Origin: Rikenella sp.
Lineage (GTDB): Bacteria; Bacteroidota; Bacteroidia; Bacteroidales; Rikenellaceae
NCBI GenBank assembly: GCA_029054535.1
Contig: JAIDFC010000181.1
Location: 1 to 12,252 of the forward strand
Direction: 5' to 3'
DNA: 12,252 bases
Position 1 is the stretch's first letter; each line of letters begins with the position of its first letter. Below, one piece after another: positions 6,271-12,252 of this stretch. A model generated the notes under the pieces. The model was not told the origin of the DNA. It saw only the letters and a list, made by a program, of their open reading frames with translations, and did no database searches. A program made the position numbers and the translations under genes.

Positions 6271-8058
6271 ATGAAGAATATACGGAATTTTTGCATCATT
6301 GCGCATATCGACCACGGGAAGTCTACGTTGGCCGACCGGTTGTTGGAGGTAACCAAGACCGTGAGCGAGCGGGAGTTGCAGGCGCAGGTGTTGGACGACA
6401 TGGATCTTGAGAAAGAGAAAGGGATTACGATCAAGAGCCATGCGATCCAGATGGAGTATGTGCAGGACGGGGAGAAATATATCCTGAACCTGATCGACAC
6501 GCCGGGGCATGTGGACTTTTCGTACGAGGTATCGCGGGCGATCGCGTCGTGCGAAGGGGCGTTGCTGGTGGTCGACGCCACGCAGGGGATCCAGGCGCAG
6601 ACCATCTCGAACCTCTACCTGGCTTTGGGCAACGACCTCGAAATCATTCCGGTGCTCAACAAGATCGACATGGCCTCGGCGATGGTCGAGGAGGTGAAAG
6701 ATCAGATCGTCGACATGCTGGGGTGTCGGCGCGAGGAGATTCTGGCCGCCTCGGGGAAGACCGGCGAGGGGGTCGAGGATATTCTGCGGGCTATTGTCGA
6801 GCGGGTGCCGGCGCCCGAGGGGGATGACAATGCGCCGTTGCAGGCCTTGATTTTCGACTCGGTTTTCAATCCGTTCCGAGGGATCATCGCCTACTTCCGC
6901 GTGATGAACGGTACGATCCGGAAGGGGGAGCGGGTGAAGTTTTTCAACGCCGGGAGCGAGTACGACGCCGACGAGATCGGGGTGCTGAAGCTCAAGATGT
7001 CGCCGCGGGACGAAATTCGGACCGGAGACGTGGGGTACATCATCTCGGGGATCAAAAACTCGGTGGATGTGAAGGTGGGGGATACGATTACGTCGGTGGC
7101 CGAGCCGTGTCGCGAGGCGATCGCCGGGTTCGAAGACGTGAAACCGATGGTCTTCGCCGGGATCTATCCGGTCGAGACCGACCAGTACGAAGACCTCAGG
7201 GCTTCGCTCGAAAAACTGCAGCTCAACGATGCGTCGTTGACCTATGAACCGGAGTCGTCGCTGGCCCTCGGCTTCGGGTTCCGGTGCGGATTCCTGGGGC
7301 TGTTGCACATGGAGATCATTCAGGAACGACTGTTCCGGGAGTTCAACATGGACGTCATCACGACGGTGCCGAACGTCTCCTACAAGGTCTACACCACTAA
7401 GGGCGAGGAGTTCATGGTGCATAACCCGTCGGGACTGCCCGAACCGAACTACATTCATAAGATCGAGGAGCCGTACATTCTGGCACAGGTCATCACCAAG
7501 ACCGAGTACCTGGGGGCGATCATGAAGCTCTGCATCGACAAGCGGGGGGTGCTGCTCAACCAGACCTTTATTACGACGGATCGGGTGGAGGTCAACTTCG
7601 ACATGCCCTTGGCGGAGATCGTGTTCGACTTTTACGACAAGCTCAAGAGCGTTTCGCGGGGCTACGCCTCGTTCGACTACCACATGACGGATTACAAACC
7701 GTCGCGCTTGTCGAAGTTGGACATCTTGCTCAACGGCGAGCAGGTCGATGCGCTCTCGTCGCTGATCTATGTGGATCATGCGTATGATTTCGGGCGCAAG
7801 ATGTGCGAAAAGCTCAAAGAGCTGATCCCGAGGCAGCAGTTCGACATCGCGATCCAGGCGGCGATCGGGGCCAAGATCATCGCCCGCGAGACGGTCAAGG
7901 CGGTGCGGAAGGACGTTACCGCGAAGTGCTACGGGGGGGATATCTCGCGGAAGCGGAAGCTGCTCGAAAAACAGAAGGCCGGGAAAAAACGGATGCGTCA
8001 GGTGGGGCGGGTCGAAGTGCCGCAGGAGGCGTTCCTGGCGGTGCTCAAGATGGATTGA
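6271..8058 (+). CDS. lepA: Elongation factor 4 (ribosome back-translocating GTPase LepA)
   Basis: Translational GTPase that binds the ribosome and affects elongation or 30S assembly under stress; cytosolic with some membrane association in characterised species. The 595-residue product has the usual LepA length. GTPase motifs: G1 AHIDHGKS (11-18), G2 in EKGITIKS, G3 DTPGH (76-80), G4 NKID (130-133). The LepA-specific C-terminal domain is complete, including GAKIIARETVKAVRKDV, AKCYGGDISRKRKLLEKQK and the end QEAFLAVLKMD. The start MKNIRNFCIIAHIDHGKS is the family norm. Weak purine-rich AAGAG lies about 12 bases upstream of the ATG. Transcription seems to be single-gene: upstream is element B behind a promoter box at 5837, downstream only a surface-protein remnant. 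A long open frame on the opposite strand is a GC-driven shadow. Confidence 0.98.
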   Translation: MKNIRNFCIIAHIDHGKSTLADRLLEVTKTVSERELQAQVLDDMDLEKEKGITIKSHAIQMEYVQDGEKYILNLIDTPGHVDFSYEVSRAIASCEGALLVVDATQGIQAQTISNLYLALGNDLEIIPVLNKIDMASAMVEEVKDQIVDMLGCRREEILAASGKTGEGVEDILRAIVERVPAPEGDDNAPLQALIFDSVFNPFRGIIAYFRVMNGTIRKGERVKFFNAGSEYDADEIGVLKLKMSPRDEIRTGDVGYIISGIKNSVDVKVGDTITSVAEPCREAIAGFEDVKPMVFAGIYPVETDQYEDLRASLEKLQLNDASLTYEPESSLALGFGFRCGFLGLLHMEIIQERLFREFNMDVITTVPNVSYKVYTTKGEEFMVHNPSGLPEPNYIHKIEEPYILAQVITKTEYLGAIMKLCIDKRGVLLNQTFITTDRVEVNFDMPLAEIVFDFYDKLKSVSRGYASFDYHMTDYKPSRLSKLDILLNGEQVDALSSLIYVDHAYDFGRKMCEKLKELIPRQQFDIAIQAAIGAKIIARETVKAVRKDVTAKCYGGDISRKRKLLEKQKAGKKRMRQVGRVEVPQEAFLAVLKMD

Positions 8059-8122
8059 TCGTGGCGTTGCCCGGTTCTCGGGGGATTTTCTCCACAGGCT
8101 GGGTTCTTTCTCACCGCAGCTT

Positions 8123-8584
8123 TTGCTCCGCCGCTGTTTTTCCGCAATCCGCAACCCGGGGAGCTACTATTTCAGGAACATAGACGACGACTGGACCGCA
8201 CCGCACAACGACGAGCTGTGGCAAAATGCGGTGAAGACGCTCTTCGACCCCTGCCCCTGGGGTTGGCGAGTCCCGCAGAACGGCGAAGGGGCGAACAATC
8301 CGTGGTCCGGATTCGCCACGGTGGACGTGCCCTGGGTCGACGACGGTCGACGATGGTCTGCCCCACTCGTCTCAGGCGGTCAGGCCTGGTACGCTGCCAC
8401 CGGACTACGTTTCTACTCGGGCGGCTTCATGAGCGGGGTCAACAGTTCGGCACATTACCAGTCTGCCGCACCGGTTCCGGCCAGCAATTCGGCTCGGGTG
8501 TTTTACTTCGTTACCACCGACGTGATTGTCAACCGCAGCGCCCACCGGACGCACGGCCTTTCGGTCCGTTGCGTTCGGGAGTAA
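8123..8584 (+). pseudogene. C-terminal remnant of a FISUMP-domain surface protein
   Basis: The frame encodes the last ~145 residues of the Fibrobacter succinogenes major paralogous domain found at the C-terminus of many Bacteroidetes surface lipoproteins. Recognisable blocks: AIRNPGSYYF at the left limit of homology (about 8144), DWTAPHNDELW, KTLFDPCPWGWRVP, the middle block WSAPLVSGGQAWYAA, and the end HGLSVRCVRE before TAA. The frame runs back into lepA without a credible start codon; there is no signal peptide, lipobox or N-terminal domain, and only 65 bases separate it from the lepA stop. It is therefore read as a decayed gene that lost its 5' part, not as a functional small protein. The downstream 117 bp to ogt hold no other gene. 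Confidence 0.75.
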
Positions 8585-8701
8585 TCGCGGGGTTCCGGGG
8601 GAGCCTCCCGATGGGCGCGACAAAAGACAAGAAACCCGAATCGGAGGAAAACATCCCGAGAAATCCGAGACGACACATCGACACATAAAAACCTATCGAT
8701 C

Positions 8702-9214
8702 GTGGAACTATTCAGACAATCTATCGCTACCCCACTGGGCGAGATGTGCAGCCTGGCGGATGAACGAGGAATCATCCTGTGCGACTTCATCGACAGCCCG
8801 CACTTCGAGCGAGAGATGAACGGAATCGGTCGTTGGCTGCCCGATCGACACATCGTCGATCGCCCCCACCGATGGCTGCAGCAGCTGACAACCGAATTGG
8901 AAGCGTACTTCGCCGGTACCCGCCAGACCTTCACCGTCCCGTTACACCCGGTCGGAACCCCGTTTCAGCTCGCCGTTTGGGAACTATTGCTGCGCATTCC
9001 GTACGGCGATACCCTCAGCTATGCCGACGAGGCTCGCCAGCTCGGCCGTCCGACCGCCACGAGAGCCGTGGCCGGTGCCAACGGCCGCAATCGACTGCCG
9101 ATCCTAATCCCCTGCCATCGCGTAGTCGGCTCCGACGGCTCGCTGACCGGCTACAGCAGCGGTGTCGACCGAAAATCCGCCCTCTTGCAACTCGAACGAC
9201 ATTTTCGACAGTAA
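8702..9214 (+). CDS. ogt: Methylated-DNA--protein-cysteine S-methyltransferase (O6-alkylguanine-DNA alkyltransferase)
   Basis: Suicide DNA-repair protein that moves the alkyl group of O6-methylguanine to its own cysteine. The 170-residue product has the active site IPCHRVVG with Cys138, the preceding helix-turn-helix FQLAVWELLLRIPYGDTLSYADEA (89-112), the arginine finger region TATRAVAGANGRN (118-130) and the C-terminal loop LTGYSSGVDRKSALLQLE. The residue after Asn130 is Arg, where many homologs have Pro. Start is GTG at 8702, giving MELFRQSIATPLGEM, the family's usual beginning; no ATG upstream fits. Size and the absence of an Ada N-terminal regulator domain fit a stand-alone Ogt. It is probably transcribed alone; its own promoter is not evident. 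Confidence 0.93.
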   Translation: MELFRQSIATPLGEMCSLADERGIILCDFIDSPHFEREMNGIGRWLPDRHIVDRPHRWLQQLTTELEAYFAGTRQTFTVPLHPVGTPFQLAVWELLLRIPYGDTLSYADEARQLGRPTATRAVAGANGRNRLPILIPCHRVVGSDGSLTGYSSGVDRKSALLQLERHFRQ

Positions 9215-9232
9215 ATTCGCCGGGAAATATCG

Positions 9233-9240
9233 TATATTTG
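9233..9240 (+). promoter_or_regulatory. Bacteroidetes -7 box for the glycosyltransferase-sigma factor operon
   Basis: TATATTTG, followed by CAC, is an exact TAnnTTTG match, 19 bases after the ogt stop codon. A convincing -33 TTTG is not seen. Start site would be near 9247, leaving a ~56-base leader before the ATG at 9303. Confidence 0.65.
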
Positions 9241-9249
9241 CACACCGTT

Positions 9250-9278
9250 CGCTCGCGCGACACCGCGCGCGCTGAGCG
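9250..9278 (+). other. GC-rich hairpin in the predicted leader of the glycosyltransferase gene
   Basis: CGCTC GCGCG pairs with CGCGC GAGCG (one bulged T at 9273) around an 8-base loop. It would sit almost at the 5' end of the mRNA starting near 9247. It could protect the message or affect translation; no function can be read from sequence. Confidence 0.5.
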
Positions 9279-9302
9279 GTTCTCTCGATATTCGATCCGT
9301 GC

Positions 9303-10451
9303 ATGAAAGAGTTTATTGCCCACTACCCGCCTTACCAGATCGGCCTGATTCTCGGCTTATTCATCTGCACCGTCGTGCAGCTGATCTACTGGATCCGCTA
9401 TAGTCGGGTTGCGGTACATCGCCACAGCCTACGCGAGCCGGAGGGAGCGACTACGCCTCCGGTATCGGTAGTGGTCGTGGTGGCCGATGATCCGGGTTAT
9501 GTTACGGAATACTTGCCGAGGCTCCTGACCCAGAACCATCCGAATTACGAGGTGGTTGTGGTGGACGACAGCAGCGAGACCGACCTGACCGACGAATTGG
9601 TGATGATGCAGGCGCAGTATCCGCATCTGCGATTTACGACCATCAAGGCGGATCCGGTGTTCCGGCATAGCCGGAAGTTGGCGCTTACGGTCGGGATCAA
9701 GGCCGCTCGGTACGAAAATATCGTCTTCACCGACGCGGATGCGATTCCGGCATCCGACAAGTGGCTTTCGATCGTGGCCCGCGGGTTCAACGGCGGACAA
9801 CTCGTGATCGGTTACACCGGGATCGAACGGAGACCGGGGCTGGCCAACAAAATCATGCGGTGCCAGCGGCTCACCAGTTCGATTCGATTCCTGAACGCCG
9901 CCGTACGGGGGCATGTCTACCGCGGGATCTACAACAATATCGGTTATACGAAACGGCTTTTTTTCGGCAACAAAGGCTACACCCACCTGAGGATGACCCT
10001 CGGCGAGGACGACCTTTTCGTGCAGAAGATCGCCCCGATTTGTTCGAAACGGACCAGCGTGATGCTCAATCCGGCTGCCACCATGAGACAATTTCAATGG
10101 GGCGGATTGCGGTGGTGGCGGGCCGAACGGAGGTATCGGAGCGCCGCCTTCGACCTCTATCCGGGCCGGGTGAGGTTCACCGTCTTTTTTGAACTCCTGA
10201 CCCGGCTGCTGCTGATCGCCGGGACGATCGCCATGGGGATTCTGCTGCCGCCGGTGCTGTGGATCGTGGCCGGAAGCCTGTTCCTGCTGCGCGAACTGAC
10301 CCTGACCATTGCCGTACGGATGATCGCTCGGCGCGTGGGCGAACGGCGCTTGATGTGGGTGTATGTGATCCACGACCTGTGCGCGCCGCTCGGCGAGCTG
10401 TTCCTGTGGATCGGACGAAAACTCAGACCCAGCCAGCGACTATGGATATGA
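9303..10451 (+). CDS. Membrane-anchored family 2 glycosyltransferase
   Basis: Transfers a sugar from a nucleotide-sugar donor to an unknown acceptor, probably a lipid or polysaccharide intermediate at the inner membrane. The 382-residue product has an N-terminal transmembrane segment (about 12-31), a cytosolic GT-A domain, and two or three C-terminal hydrophobic segments (about 298-316, 318-338 and 352-371). Catalytic marks: PVSVVVVV (53-60), YEVVVVDDSS (82-91), the DxD metal site FTDADA (142-147), the base motif GEDD (234-237), and QFQWGGLRWWRAERRY (263-278), resembling the Q/RxxRW signature of processive enzymes. Start ATG at 9303 follows the promoter box at 9233. Its stop codon overlaps the start of the next gene, so the two are probably translationally coupled. 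Acceptor and sugar cannot be inferred. Confidence 0.88.
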   Translation: MKEFIAHYPPYQIGLILGLFICTVVQLIYWIRYSRVAVHRHSLREPEGATTPPVSVVVVVADDPGYVTEYLPRLLTQNHPNYEVVVVDDSSETDLTDELVMMQAQYPHLRFTTIKADPVFRHSRKLALTVGIKAARYENIVFTDADAIPASDKWLSIVARGFNGGQLVIGYTGIERRPGLANKIMRCQRLTSSIRFLNAAVRGHVYRGIYNNIGYTKRLFFGNKGYTHLRMTLGEDDLFVQKIAPICSKRTSVMLNPAATMRQFQWGGLRWWRAERRYRSAAFDLYPGRVRFTVFFELLTRLLLIAGTIAMGILLPPVLWIVAGSLFLLRELTLTIAVRMIARRVGERRLMWVYVIHDLCAPLGELFLWIGRKLRPSQRLWI

Positions 10452-11026
10452 CGACGCCTACGGAGAAAATGACCGATCGTCAACTGGTCGAACAGACGCT
10501 GGCCGGAAACACGACCTGTTACACGACCCTTTTCGAGCGCTATCGTCGACAGATCTATGCCGCCACGCTCGGAAAGTGCGGAGACGAACAGGACGCCGGG
10601 GATATCATTCAGGAGACCTATGTGAAGGCATACTTCAACCTGCCGCGCTACAACCCGGAGTATACGTTCGGGCAGTGGATCTACACCATCGCGCGGAACC
10701 TTTGCATCGACTTCGCGCGACGGAAACGGTCGGCGGGGAGCACGGTCTCGATCGACGACACGCACGGGAGCGAGATCAATCCGCCGTGCGACGCACCGAA
10801 TCCGGAAGAGCGGATCATCTCGCGCCAGCGCAGCAGACTGCTCGACAGCTTGATGAAAGAGCTCCCGATGCACTACAGGACGATGATCGAGCTGCGGTTT
10901 GTGGCCGAATACTCTTACGAGGAGATCGCCGAGAAGTTGGAGATGCCTCTCGGTACGGTCAAAACACAGATCCATCGGGCACGCGAAAAGCTCTGTGCGT
11001 TGATCATGGCTCGAAATCTGCTTTGA
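10442..11026 (+). CDS. RNA polymerase sigma-70 factor, ECF subfamily
   Basis: Alternative sigma factor directing RNA polymerase to a set of unknown promoters. The 194-residue product contains region 2 (about 13-97: LVEQTLAGNTTCYTTLFERY, DEQDAGDIIQETYVKAY, FGQWIYTIARNLCIDFARRKR), a linker rich in Asp/Pro, and region 4 (about 134-190: LMKELPMHYRTMIELRFVAE, SYEEIAEKLEMPLGTVKTQI, HRAREKL). No region 3, as expected for ECF. Possible starts are ATG at 10442 (10-base overlap with the glycosyltransferase), ATG at 10448 (4-base ATGA overlap) or ATG at 10469, preceded by GGAGAAA; the frame continues upstream but only as the shadow of the glycosyltransferase. No anti-sigma factor or TonB/SusC pair is adjacent, so control is probably not by the usual partner switch. 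Confidence 0.93.
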   Translation: MDMTTPTEKMTDRQLVEQTLAGNTTCYTTLFERYRRQIYAATLGKCGDEQDAGDIIQETYVKAYFNLPRYNPEYTFGQWIYTIARNLCIDFARRKRSAGSTVSIDDTHGSEINPPCDAPNPEERIISRQRSRLLDSLMKELPMHYRTMIELRFVAEYSYEEIAEKLEMPLGTVKTQIHRAREKLCALIMARNLL

Positions 11027-11128
11027 ATCTCCCCCCTCCTTTTCTCTTGTTTCTTTACGGTCTATTCGATTGGATAGATCCGATTCTTAAGTTTCTATAA
11101 AATACTCTCGCCATCTTATCACAAAACT

Positions 11129-11740
11129 ATGAACAGTATCATCGAGCGGTATTTTCCGGAGTTGACCGACCGGCAACGCCAGCAATTCGAGCGGATGGGC
11201 GAGTTGTATCGGGAGTGGAATGCGCGGATCAACGTAGTGTCGCGAAAAGACATCGAGAACATCGAGGAGCGTCATATCTTGCATTCGCTGGCTTTGGCGA
11301 AGTGCGGTTTGATCGTCCCGGGCGAGACGGTATTGGATGTCGGGTGCGGCGGCGGGTTTCCGGGCATTCCGCTGGCCGTGTACTATCCGGAGGTGCGGTT
11401 CACGCTGGTCGACTCGATCGGCAAAAAAATCCGGGTGGTGGAGGAGGTGGCGACGGGACTCGGATTGAGCAATGTTCGAGCCGTGCATAGTCGGGTGGAA
11501 CAGCTGGACGGCGGGCGAAGTCGGTTCGATTGGGTGGTGAGTCGTGCGGTAACGGATCTCAGAACTTTCGTCGGCTGGACGTGGGGGAGAACGACCTACG
11601 GGATTCTCTATTTGAAGGGGGGAGACCTCTCGGCCGAAATTGCAGCGGCGGGACGAACCACTGAACAATTGCCGATTTCGACCTGGTTCGGGGGCGAGTT
11701 TTTCGAGACCAAGAAGGTATTGGTTTTGCCGAAGAAATAG
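11129..11740 (+). CDS. rsmG: 16S rRNA (guanine527-N7)-methyltransferase RsmG
   Basis: Uses S-adenosylmethionine to methylate N7 of G527 in 16S rRNA. The 203-residue product shows RINVVSRKDIENIEERHILH (33-52), the SAM loop VLDVGCGGGFPGIPLA (68-83), the acidic residue of motif II in LVDSIGKK (93-100), FDWVVSRAVTDL (133-144) and YLKGG near residue 162, all in family order and of normal length. The ATG at 11129 matches the family start MNSIIERYF. The 102-bp gap after the sigma gene, with a near-consensus box TAAGTTTC (11088-11095) and a small hairpin around TCTAT/ATAGA, suggests separate transcription, but this is weak. Repeat element C begins about 30 bases after the stop. Gene symbol gidB is a synonym. 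Confidence 0.96.
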   Translation: MNSIIERYFPELTDRQRQQFERMGELYREWNARINVVSRKDIENIEERHILHSLALAKCGLIVPGETVLDVGCGGGFPGIPLAVYYPEVRFTLVDSIGKKIRVVEEVATGLGLSNVRAVHSRVEQLDGGRSRFDWVVSRAVTDLRTFVGWTWGRTTYGILYLKGGDLSAEIAAAGRTTEQLPISTWFGGEFFETKKVLVLPKK

Positions 11741-11772
11741 TTTTCGGACGGGCAGATGGCGATTCCGATGCA

Positions 11773-12252
11773 GCCGGCGGGCGCGGGTGAAGAATGTTTT
11801 TAGAACCGCCAAGCAAAACGAAGTTTTGCCCGCCGGCGGGTTTTGTTGGGCTTTTGCGAAGTGCTCTTGACTCCGGCAGCCCACTGCCCACCGCGGGCAC
11901 GCGGAGCCCGCCCGGCTTGAGGGCAGTTCTTGCTTATTGCTGAGCAAGCTCCAGCTTTCGAGTGCCGAGCGGCACCGCGCCCCGCCTAAAGAGGGAAATC
12001 AAACCGATAAACGGGAGTTTATCGGGAATGATTTCCCCAGGCGCGCGACCAAATACGGTTTCTTTTGAGAAAGCCCGTCGCCCGCCCGCATAAGAGGGGA
12101 ATTTCGCTCGTTTTGCGAGAGCAAAATTGAGAAGAAATTCCCGAGGGCAGTCGCACCCGTTGGGTGTTTTGCTTGGGTTCTCTCGGCCTTAAGATATTCC
12201 GCGCGCCGCGCCTAAGTAGCGAAATACGCCGTTTCAATGAGAATTGAAACGG
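11773..12252 (+). repeat. Hairpin-rich interspersed repeat, element C (continues past the window)
   Basis: Third relative of the elements at 3613 and 5869, same orientation. A long hairpin has arms GCCGGCGGGC (11773-11782) and GCCCGCCGGC (11828-11837), with an inner GCAAAAC/GTTTTGC hairpin (11813-11829). The core GCTCTTGACTCCGGCAGCC follows from 11863, then directly a hairpin ACTGCCC/GGGCAGT (11883-11889 and 11921-11927) with an inner GCGGGC/GCCCGC stem, and CTTGCT/AGCAAG. Unlike the other two copies it does not end there but runs on into a series of nested hairpins to the window edge. The left boundary is uncertain; it may start directly after the rsmG stop. The 11838-11850 stretch GGG TTTTGTT could also serve as a terminator for rsmG. 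No credible protein-coding frame. Confidence 0.75.
11962..12252. repeat. Array of nested palindromes inside element C
   Basis: Hairpins in order: GTGCCG/CGGCAC (11962-11975); module 1 with outer CGCGCC/GGCGCG (11976-11981, 12040-12045), middle GGGAAATCA/TGATTTCCC (11993-12001, 12029-12037) and inner GATAAAC/GTTTATC (12006-12023); module 2 with outer GCCC/GGGC, middle GGGAATTTC/GAAATTCCC (12097-12105, 12134-12142) and inner TTTTGC/GCAAAA around GAGA (12111-12126); CACCC/GGGTG near 12154; module 3 with GCGAAATAC (12219-12227) and inner CCGTTTCAAT/ATTGAAACGG around GAGA (12229-12252), cut by the window edge. Each module opens with a similar GCCTAA/GCATAA stretch. Confidence 0.7.

Noticed and set aside
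6235..8154. 639-codon open frame antisense to lepA, longer than lepA itself
   Set aside because: It covers the whole of lepA in the complementary codon phase, has no recognisable domain, and its composition (His, Arg, Leu, Asp) is that of a mirror frame.
11027..11128. Certain promoter for rsmG at 11088-11095
   Set aside because: TAAGTTTC is one base off the box and no TTTG lies 19-21 bases upstream; mentioned only in the gene entry.
11740..12252. CRISPR array or integron attC series at the right end
   Set aside because: Repeats are not constant in sequence or spacing, there are no unique spacers, and no attC core sites or cassette genes are seen.

Overview
The window looks like chromosomal DNA of a GC-rich Bacteroidales species, probably Rikenellaceae/Alistipes-like. 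The reasons are the Bacteroidetes-type promoter box TAnnTTTG in front of several genes, a pair of DUF2807 (head GIN) surface proteins, a Fibrobacter-succinogenes-type (FISUMP) surface-protein remnant, and protein sequences close to Bacteroidetes forms of GcvP, LepA and RsmG. The genus is an inference; no rRNA is present to settle it.

Layout, left to right. A minus-strand gcvP (glycine cleavage P protein) runs off the left edge. A gene-poor stretch of about 410 bp follows, then a minus-strand uridine-phosphorylase-like gene. Next is an interspersed repeat element of about 355 bp (element A), rich in hairpins. Two tandem minus-strand genes encode secreted DUF2807 beta-repeat proteins and form an operon behind a full TTTG-N20-TAATTTTG promoter. 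A divergent control region follows, containing a perfect 45-bp palindrome, a plus-strand promoter, and a second copy of the repeat (element B) lying between that promoter and lepA. Downstream of plus-strand lepA (EF4) is a decapitated C-terminal piece of a FISUMP-domain protein, then ogt (O6-alkylguanine-DNA methyltransferase). A promoter right behind ogt drives a membrane-anchored family 2 glycosyltransferase whose end overlaps the start of an ECF sigma factor. rsmG (16S rRNA m7G527 methyltransferase) comes next, and from about 11773 to the right edge lies a third, larger relative of the repeat (element C), with an array of nested hairpins.

Most of the genes are housekeeping: one-carbon/glycine metabolism, nucleoside salvage, translation, DNA repair and rRNA modification. 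The unusual part is the intergenic DNA. Three elements share a near-invariant 21-base core (GCTCTTGACTMCGGCAGCC followed by CA) placed between a large upstream hairpin and a hairpin immediately downstream. The stems differ between copies mainly by changes that keep base pairing. No open frame in these elements looks like a real protein, so they are best described as a structured, non-coding (or non-autonomous mobile) repeat family whose identity I do not recognise.
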